Source: Chloroflexota bacterium | GTDB taxonomy: Bacteria; Chloroflexota; Dehalococcoidia; SM23-28-2; RBG-16-64-32 | Direction: 5' to 3' | Assembly: GCA_022565075.1 (NCBI GenBank) | Contig: JADFKG010000020.1 | Coordinates: forward strand, 1 to 19,225 | DNA length: 19,225 bases | In this document: positions 14,023 to 19,225 of the stretch, piece after piece | How positions within the stretch are numbered: the stretch's first letter is position 1 | How the letters are laid out: every line of letters starts with the position of its first letter | Program-made: the position numbers and the translations under genes | The notes under the pieces: model-generated | The model's database searches: none | What the model was told of the DNA's origin: nothing | The model's input: the letters and a program-made list of their open reading frames with translations, nothing else

Positions 14023-14865
14023 TTGACAGTTCGAATCGTCACCGATAGCACCGCTGACATGCCCGCCGAGATGGCGCAAGAACTCGGAATTCCAGTGGTT
14101 CCCCTGAGCGTCGTCTTCGGCGAGGAGTCGCTCAAAGAAGGAATCGAGATCAGCCACGACGTCTTCTACGAGAGGCTGGCCCGCGCCAAGGACCTGCCGA
14201 CGACGTCCTCGCCATCGGTCGGCGACTTCCTGGACACCTACCGCGATGTCCTGAAGGAGACCGACGAGATCGTCTCCGTCCACGTCTCGTCCAAGCTCTC
14301 CGCCACCTACAGCAACGCCACGCAGGCGGCCGCGATCCTGGCCGACGAGGGCGCACGAATAGAAGTTGTCGACTCGCGGACTGTCTCGATGGGCATGATG
14401 TTCATGTGCCAGGCCGCCGTGAAGGCCGCTGCCGAGGGCGCGAGCGTCGAAGATATCCGCGAAATCATCGACGCCATGAGCCCGCGCATCTCCGTGTACG
14501 TTGTCCTCGACACGCTGGAGTACGTGCGCCGTGGCGGCCGCATCGGCCGGGCGCGAGCTTTCCTCGGCACCATGCTTCGCGTCAAGCCGATCCTTTCGTT
14601 CGACGGCGGTGAGGTGCATCCCGAAGAGCGCGTGCGCACGCGCCCCCTCGCCCTCGACCGCCTCTTCCAGATGGTGACTTCGAATCCTAACATCACGGAG
14701 GCCGCCGTAGCCTATTCGATCAACGCCGAGGAGGCGGAGACGCTGCGGCAGCGCCTCTCAGAAGCGCTGGACGGGATGGACGTGCAGATGACGCGGATTG
14801 GAGCGGTCGCCGGCGTTCACGGAGGGCCCGGCGTCCTCGGGGTCGGCTTCCTGCGGGGGGAGTAA
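14023..14865 (+). CDS. DegV family fatty acid-binding protein (FakB-like)
   Basis: The TTG at 14023 is the likely start: AGGAGG (14009-14014) is eight bases upstream, and the in-frame ATG at 13999 lies within the -10 box. The 280-residue protein then begins VRIVTDSTADMP, as DegV proteins do. Other family blocks are TSSPSVGDF (61-69), VHVSSKLSATYSNA (86-99), VDSRTVSMG (116-124), DTLEYVRRGGRIG (about 160-172) and a C-terminal HGGPG with H266. DegV proteins bind a single fatty acid; as FakB they present it to FakA for phosphorylation. The adjacent fakA-like gene supports this role, though the ligand is not predictable. Its own promoter lets it be expressed apart from fakA. Confidence 0.88.
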   Translation: MTVRIVTDSTADMPAEMAQELGIPVVPLSVVFGEESLKEGIEISHDVFYERLARAKDLPTTSSPSVGDFLDTYRDVLKETDEIVSVHVSSKLSATYSNATQAAAILADEGARIEVVDSRTVSMGMMFMCQAAVKAAAEGASVEDIREIIDAMSPRISVYVVLDTLEYVRRGGRIGRARAFLGTMLRVKPILSFDGGEVHPEERVRTRPLALDRLFQMVTSNPNITEAAVAYSINAEEAETLRQRLSEALDGMDVQMTRIGAVAGVHGGPGVLGVGFLRGE

Positions 14866-14871
14866 CGAAAG

Positions 14872-17379
14872 TTGGCGGGGTCCTACGATGGGCTTCGTAG
14901 AGTACTGGCGCTGGAGCGCGATAGGAAGTTCAGCGACGGCGCAGTAGTCGGTGGCCTGGACGAATACCTCCTCCGGTTTACCGGTGAGGCGAAGATCAAC
15001 ACCTCGCACCCGATATCTCGCATCCTGCAGCAGCTTCCACCCGGCGGCTACCGCGCCCTCCACCCGATCCAGCGACAGCGCGTCGTCGACGAACTGCTGC
15101 GCTTGGCTGACAATGGCGCACAACGCGAAGCCGCCAGGCGGCCGCCCGTAGAGCCGGCGCCTCCGCCCGTACCGAAGCCTGCCGCGCGCAAGCCCGCCTC
15201 ACCCCCGAAGGCCTCGGCAAAGCCTGAACGGAAGCGGCTCCCGGGCCTGACTCCCGATTCGCCCGTGTCGGCTTTGGGCCCAACGAAGCCTGATGTGACC
15301 CGGCTGCAAAAGATCGGCATCGAGACGGTCCACGACCTTCTCTACCACTTCCCGAAGCGCTACCACGATTACTCCGAGGTGCGGCCGATCGCCAGCCTGG
15401 CGTTCGGCGAAGAGCAGACGGTGATCGCCGAAGTGTGGTCGGCCAAGGCGGTCATGATCGGCCGCAAACGGCGCGGCGCCGAAGCGATCGTCGGCGACGA
15501 CTCGGGCACGATCCGCGTCCTCTGGTTTGGCCAGCCATGGGTAGCCAAGCGGCTGAAAACCGGAACGAAGGTCGCGCTCAGCGGCAAGATCGGCTCGTTC
15601 AAGGGCCGTATGCAGATGCAGAACCCGGAGATCGAGTCGCTGGACGACGAGGCGATCTTCACCCGCCGCTTTGTGCCTGTCTACCGCAGCACCGACGGTC
15701 TCTACATGAAGACGCTTCGTGACCTCGCCCGCCTGGCCGTCGATTCCTGCGCAGCGGGCGTCCCGGAGACCCTCCCGGACAACGTGCGCGAGCGCCACGG
15801 CCTTATGGGCCTGTCCGAAGCGTTGCGGCAGATACACGCCCCGGAATCGCTCGCGGAGGCGGACGCGGCTAGGCAGCGCTTCGCCTTCGAAGAGCTGCTC
15901 TGGATCGAGATCGGTGTCGTCCGGCGGCGCCGCCAGTGGCAGGTCGTGGGCGGTGCGCCAGTGCTCTCGCTCGCAGCCGCCGAGCTCAGTGGCTTCATGG
16001 AGTCGCTGCCCTTCGAACTGACGAAGGCGCAGCGTAAGGCGATCGACGAAGTGCTGGCGGACATCGCCGATACCATACCGATGACTCGCCTGCTTGAGGG
16101 TGACGTTGGTAGCGGCAAGACGGTCGTTGCCGCCGCGGGATTGCTCGCCGCAGTCGCTTCCGGCAAGCAGAGCGCGATCATGGCCCCGACCGAGATCCTC
16201 GCCGAGCAGCACATGCGGACTTTCACGAGCATCCTCGACCCCGACTCGGCCGCCCCGGAGGCAGACGGTACATGGTTCCAGGAGTCCGGCGATGGCTTCC
16301 TCGTACTGCGGCCGCCGTACCTGGATCGGCCGGTGCGCCTCGCCCTCCTCACCGGCAGCTTGAAGGCCGCCGACAAGGCCGCCGTGCAGGAGGCGATCTC
16401 CCGCGGCGAGGTGGACATCGCCGTTGGCACGCACGCACTTCTGCAGGAGTCGGTCAAGTTCGCCGACCTCGGCCTGGCCGTGATCGATGAGCAGCACCGC
16501 TTCGGCGTCGAACAGCGCTCCGCCCTGCGCGAGAAGGGCGGCAGCCCGCACGTGCTCGTGATGACGGCGACGCCGATCCCGCGGACGCTGGCGCTCACCG
16601 TCTACGGCGATCTCGACATAACCGTACTCGACGAGATGCCGCCGGGGCGCCCGCCGGTGAAAACGTACTTCGTGCCTCCGCGCCGCCGTGACGAAGCTTC
16701 GCGCTTCATTCGGAAGAAGGTCGAAGAAGGGCGCCAGGCGTTCGTCATCTGCCCGCTGGTCGAGGAGTCGGAGACGATCGAGGCGAAGGCGGCAGTGCAG
16801 GAGTACGAGCGCCTGTCGCGGGACGAGTTCCCGGACCTCCGTCTCGGCCTGCTGCACGGCCGTATGTCCGGCGGCGAGAAGGAGGCCACGATGCGGGCTT
16901 TCCGCGATCACGAACTCGACATCCTCGTTTCCACCTCGGTCGTCGAGGTCGGAGTCGACGTGCCGAACGCAACCGTGATCCTGATCGAGGGCGCGGACCG
17001 CTTCGGACTCTCGCAACTGCATCAGTTCCGCGGCCGCGTGCGCCGCAGCAAGGAGCAGGCCTACTGCTTCCTCGTTTCGGAGACGCAGTCCGAGGAGGCG
17101 ATGGAGCGCCTGCAGATCATGGAGACGACCGACAGCGGCTTCGACCTGGCGGAGCACGACCTGCGCCTGCGTGGCCCGGGCGAGTACTTCGGCAAGCGCC
17201 AGTCCGGCATGCCCGACCTGCGCGTCGCCCGGCTCACGGACGTCGAGCTGATCGAGGAAGCCCGGAGCGAGGCAACGCGCATCCTCGACGAGGACCCGGA
17301 GCTGGAAGACCCGTCGCACGCCGCCCTGCGCGAGAACGTCAGCAGGCTGTGGGACCGGCTCACCTCGGACGTGTCGTAG
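14872..17379 (+). CDS. recG: ATP-dependent DNA helicase RecG
   Basis: RecG remodels stalled replication forks and branch-migrates Holliday junctions. The wedge/OB region starts near LQKIGIETVHDLLYHFPKRY (145-164). The helicase core has Walker A GDVGSGKT (410-417, K416), MAPTEILAEQH, the DEQH box (539-542), MTATPIPRTL, and the C-terminal STSVVEVGVDVPNATVIL and QLHQFRGRVRR. At 835 residues it is well over 100 longer than typical RecG: residues 1-85 form an added domain with LERDRKFSDGAVVGGLDEYL, joined by a Pro/Ala/Lys-rich linker (about 87-122). The TTG start six bases after the degV-like stop is chosen because a G-rich AG stretch (14854-14862) precedes it and no other start lies upstream of the conserved extension. 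Confidence 0.94.
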   Translation: MAGSYDGLRRVLALERDRKFSDGAVVGGLDEYLLRFTGEAKINTSHPISRILQQLPPGGYRALHPIQRQRVVDELLRLADNGAQREAARRPPVEPAPPPVPKPAARKPASPPKASAKPERKRLPGLTPDSPVSALGPTKPDVTRLQKIGIETVHDLLYHFPKRYHDYSEVRPIASLAFGEEQTVIAEVWSAKAVMIGRKRRGAEAIVGDDSGTIRVLWFGQPWVAKRLKTGTKVALSGKIGSFKGRMQMQNPEIESLDDEAIFTRRFVPVYRSTDGLYMKTLRDLARLAVDSCAAGVPETLPDNVRERHGLMGLSEALRQIHAPESLAEADAARQRFAFEELLWIEIGVVRRRRQWQVVGGAPVLSLAAAELSGFMESLPFELTKAQRKAIDEVLADIADTIPMTRLLEGDVGSGKTVVAAAGLLAAVASGKQSAIMAPTEILAEQHMRTFTSILDPDSAAPEADGTWFQESGDGFLVLRPPYLDRPVRLALLTGSLKAADKAAVQEAISRGEVDIAVGTHALLQESVKFADLGLAVIDEQHRFGVEQRSALREKGGSPHVLVMTATPIPRTLALTVYGDLDITVLDEMPPGRPPVKTYFVPPRRRDEASRFIRKKVEEGRQAFVICPLVEESETIEAKAAVQEYERLSRDEFPDLRLGLLHGRMSGGEKEATMRAFRDHELDILVSTSVVEVGVDVPNATVILIEGADRFGLSQLHQFRGRVRRSKEQAYCFLVSETQSEEAMERLQIMETTDSGFDLAEHDLRLRGPGEYFGKRQSGMPDLRVARLTDVELIEEARSEATRILDEDPELEDPSHAALRENVSRLWDRLTSDVS

Positions 17380-17399
17380 CGCTTGCGGCGCGCCTGGGC

Positions 17400-17405
17400 T
17401 AGAAT
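17400..17405 (+). promoter_or_regulatory. Possible -10 box in front of argS
   Basis: TAGAAT lies 21 bases after the recG stop and six bases before a GTG. No convincing -35 box is found at 16-19 bases upstream, so this is a weak prediction supported mainly by its spacing to the GTG, the same as for the HAD gene. Confidence 0.35.
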
Positions 17406-17411
17406 TCCCAC

Positions 17412-17456
17412 GTGAAGCGTCCGCCTCAGGCGGGCGTTCGCGTTTTGAAGCCATGA
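17412..17456 (+). CDS. Possible 14-codon upstream ORF coupled to argS
   Basis: A GTG at 17412 opens a 14-codon frame that reads (M)KRPPQAGVRVLKP and stops at TGA 17454-17456, overlapping the argS ATG (ATGA). Five of its residues are basic (two Arg, three Lys). It holds an eight-pair hairpin, CGTCCGCC (17418-17425) with GGCGGGCG (17429-17436), followed six bases later by TTTT. argS has no evident Shine-Dalgarno, so re-initiation after this ORF could set its translation. In GC-rich DNA such short frames also arise by chance. Confidence 0.35.
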   Translation: MKRPPQAGVRVLKP

Positions 17457-19120
17457 TCAAGAACGAGATCGGGCAGCTGGTTCAGGCCGCCGTACGCAAG
17501 GCTCAGGAGGCCGGCGACCTGCCCGCCGCCGCCATCCCCGACGCCCCCATTGAGCGGCCGCAGCGGCCAGAGCACGGCGATTACAGCACGGGCCTCGCCA
17601 TGCGCATGGCCCGCGCCGCCCAGATGAGCCCGCTCGACATCGCGAAGACGATCGCCAAGCACATCGATGACGAGTCGCAGAACGGCGTCTTCGCCGCGAT
17701 CGAGGTGGCGCCGCCGGGCTTTATCAACTTCCGTCTCTCTAAGGCATGGCTCGCCGCGCAAGTGGACACGATTCTCGCCGCCGGCCCGGAGTTCGGGAAC
17801 ATCTCACTCGGGGCGGGCACGAAGGTGCAGGTCGAGTTCGTCTCCGCCAATCCCGTTGGGCCGATCCACGTCGGCAACGGCCGTGGTCTCGCCCTGGGCG
17901 ACACGCTTGCGCGGGCGCTCGCGGCGGCTGGCTTCGAGGTCGAGCGCGAGTACCTTGTGAACGACGCCGGTACCCAGACCGATATCTTCGCCGACACGCT
18001 CTACGTCCGTTACCAGCGGCTCTTCGGCCGCGAGGTGGAGATGCCAGAGGGCGGCTACCCCGGCGAGTACATGATCGACCTGGCGAACGCGCTCAAGGAC
18101 GAGTTTGGCGACTCGCTCCTGCGGCCGGAAGGCGAACCCAGGCCACCCGAAGTGCACGAACGCGGTGTCGCCCTGATGCTGGAAAACATCCGCCAGGACC
18201 TGGACGCGATCGGCGTGCAGTACGACAACTGGTTCTCGGAGCGCTCGGTCTACGAGGACGGTACGTACGACAAGGCGATGGCCGTGCTGCGCGAACGCGG
18301 CTTCGTCTCCGAGCGGGAAGGCGCAGTCTGGTTCGTCTCGTCGTCGCTGGGTGAGGAGAAGGACAACGTCCTTGTGCGCTCCTCCGGCGCGCCGACGTAC
18401 TTCGCCTCCGATATCGCCTACCACTACAACAAATTCGTGACCCGGGGCTTCGACCGCGTGATCAACATCTGGGGCGCCGACCACCAGGGCCACGTGCCGC
18501 GCATGAAGGCCGCCGTCTCCGCGCTTGGCGTCGACGCCGATCGGCTCGATATCATCATCTACCAGCTCGTCACGCTGAAGCGTGGCGACGAGGTCGTCCG
18601 CCTTTCGAAGCGCGCCGGCGAGATCGTCACGCTGCGCTCCCTCGTCGACGAAGTCGGTGCCGACGCCACGCGTTACAACTTCGTGACGCGCGCCGCCGAC
18701 TCGCACATGGAGTTCGATATCGAGCTGGCCAAGCGCCAGAGCGCGGAAAACCCCGTGTACTACGTGCAGTACGCCCACGCCCGCATCGCCGGCATCCTCA
18801 CCCAGGCCGCCGAACGCGGGATTGACTTCGCGGACGGCGACGTCGGCCTGCTCAATGAGGACGCCGAGCTGGACCTCGTGCGCAAGATGCTGCGCCTGCC
18901 CGAACTGATCGAGCAGATCGCGCTCAGCAACGAGCCGCACCAGCTCCCGTACTACGCCACTGAGATGGCGACCGCCTTCCACGACTTCTACGAGAAGTGC
19001 CGCGTCCTCGGCGACGACGAAGCGCTCTCGCGGGCCCGCCTGAAGCTCGTCTCCGCCGCCAAGGCCGTCCTCGCGCGCAGCCTCGACCTGATGGGTATGA
19101 GCGCGCCAGAGCGCATGTAG
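17453..19120 (+). CDS. argS: Arginyl-tRNA synthetase
   Basis: A class I aminoacyl-tRNA synthetase that charges tRNA-Arg. The 555 residues show an N-terminal ArgRS-specific domain, the HIGH-equivalent HVGN (139-142) in VGPIHVGNGRGLALGD, the catalytic core with NIWGADHQGHVPRMK, a KMSK-equivalent LSKRAGEIVTL starting at 384, and the DALR anticodon-binding domain beginning at ENPVYYVQYAHARIAGI. ArgRS commonly lacks a canonical KMSK lysine pattern and needs tRNA for activation. It ends DLMGMSAPERM, the usual C-terminus. The gap after recG is 73 bases and holds a possible -10 box, a short ORF and a hairpin. The next gene starts one base after the stop. Confidence 0.97.
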   Translation: MIKNEIGQLVQAAVRKAQEAGDLPAAAIPDAPIERPQRPEHGDYSTGLAMRMARAAQMSPLDIAKTIAKHIDDESQNGVFAAIEVAPPGFINFRLSKAWLAAQVDTILAAGPEFGNISLGAGTKVQVEFVSANPVGPIHVGNGRGLALGDTLARALAAAGFEVEREYLVNDAGTQTDIFADTLYVRYQRLFGREVEMPEGGYPGEYMIDLANALKDEFGDSLLRPEGEPRPPEVHERGVALMLENIRQDLDAIGVQYDNWFSERSVYEDGTYDKAMAVLRERGFVSEREGAVWFVSSSLGEEKDNVLVRSSGAPTYFASDIAYHYNKFVTRGFDRVINIWGADHQGHVPRMKAAVSALGVDADRLDIIIYQLVTLKRGDEVVRLSKRAGEIVTLRSLVDEVGADATRYNFVTRAADSHMEFDIELAKRQSAENPVYYVQYAHARIAGILTQAAERGIDFADGDVGLLNEDAELDLVRKMLRLPELIEQIALSNEPHQLPYYATEMATAFHDFYEKCRVLGDDEALSRARLKLVSAAKAVLARSLDLMGMSAPERM

Positions 19121-19121
19121 C

Positions 19122-19225
19122 GTGGCCGATCTGCCAGCCGCGAAATCAGGAGCGTCGGCGCTGGATGTCGCCCGGCAGGCGGCGCGTGCGGCGGCGGAGA
19201 TCATGCTCGCCGCCTACAAGCTCCC
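19122..19225 (+). CDS. Inositol monophosphatase family protein, N-terminus (partial)
   Basis: A GTG one base after the argS stop opens a frame that runs off the window after 34 codons. The segment ALDVARQAARAAAEIMLAAYK has the pattern of the first helix of inositol-monophosphatase-like enzymes (SuhB/CysQ group), which hydrolyse sugar or inositol phosphates or PAP using magnesium. The metal-binding motifs lie beyond the window, so the assignment rests on this helix alone. No Shine-Dalgarno separates it from argS, suggesting coupling. Confidence 0.5.
   Translation, partial: MADLPAAKSGASALDVARQAARAAAEIMLAAYKL

Noticed and set aside
15199..17460. 753-residue minus-strand open frame
   Set aside because: It is entirely antisense to recG, rich in Arg, His and Asp as expected for a mirrored GC-rich gene, and shows no domain. 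Similar long frames opposite argG, argJ and argS were dropped for the same reason.
1..19225. tRNA or rRNA genes, CRISPR arrays, insertion sequences
   Set aside because: No cloverleaf-like segment, regularly spaced repeats, transposase or terminal inverted repeats were found on reading; the window is almost fully occupied by protein genes.

Overview
This is a high-GC bacterial chromosome segment. Most of it is a biosynthetic and housekeeping neighbourhood on the + strand. The best guess for the host is a Chloroflexota (Dehalococcoidia-like) bacterium. Three things point that way: RecG carries a long N-terminal extension of the type I associate with that group, rpmB lies next to fakA-degV-recG, and several genes appear to start at or within a few bases of the inferred transcript 5' end. 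A high-GC actinobacterium cannot be excluded from sequence alone.

Layout. Positions 1-93 are the last codons of an endonuclease III gene, recognised by its iron-sulfur cysteine cluster, followed by a 64-residue membrane protein. After a convergent hairpin comes a minus-strand NTF2/SnoaL-like gene (379-732). Positions 733-1082 hold no large gene but a compact regulatory region: a good sigma-70-type promoter, a 24-codon arginine-rich leader ORF, and an intrinsic terminator placed between that promoter and argC. From 1083 to 6609 runs a tightly packed argC-argJ-argB-argD-argG operon, extended by a MOSC-domain gene. A HAD hydrolase with its own promoter follows. Then two minus-strand genes, an aldo/keto reductase and a probable HEPN-domain protein with different base composition, separate argG from argH. 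argH-rpe is a new + strand transcription unit with a perfect TATAAT box. rpmB lies on the minus strand, divergent from fakA-like, degV-like and recG. argS and the start of an inositol-monophosphatase-family gene close the window.

How it fits together. ArgC, ArgJ, ArgB and ArgD make acetylornithine and ornithine by the acetyl-recycling route; ArgG and ArgH turn citrulline into arginine; ArgS charges tRNA-Arg. argF (ornithine carbamoyltransferase) and any argR regulator are absent from the window. The most striking observation is the argC leader. It has the parts of a trp-type, ribosome-mediated attenuator tuned to arginine: four Arg codons within six (CGA-rich), a hairpin over those codons, an antiterminator segment, and a terminator. 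argS may have a related but weaker arrangement, a tiny basic ORF overlapping its start codon. The FakA-like/DegV pair suggests fatty-acid phosphorylation.
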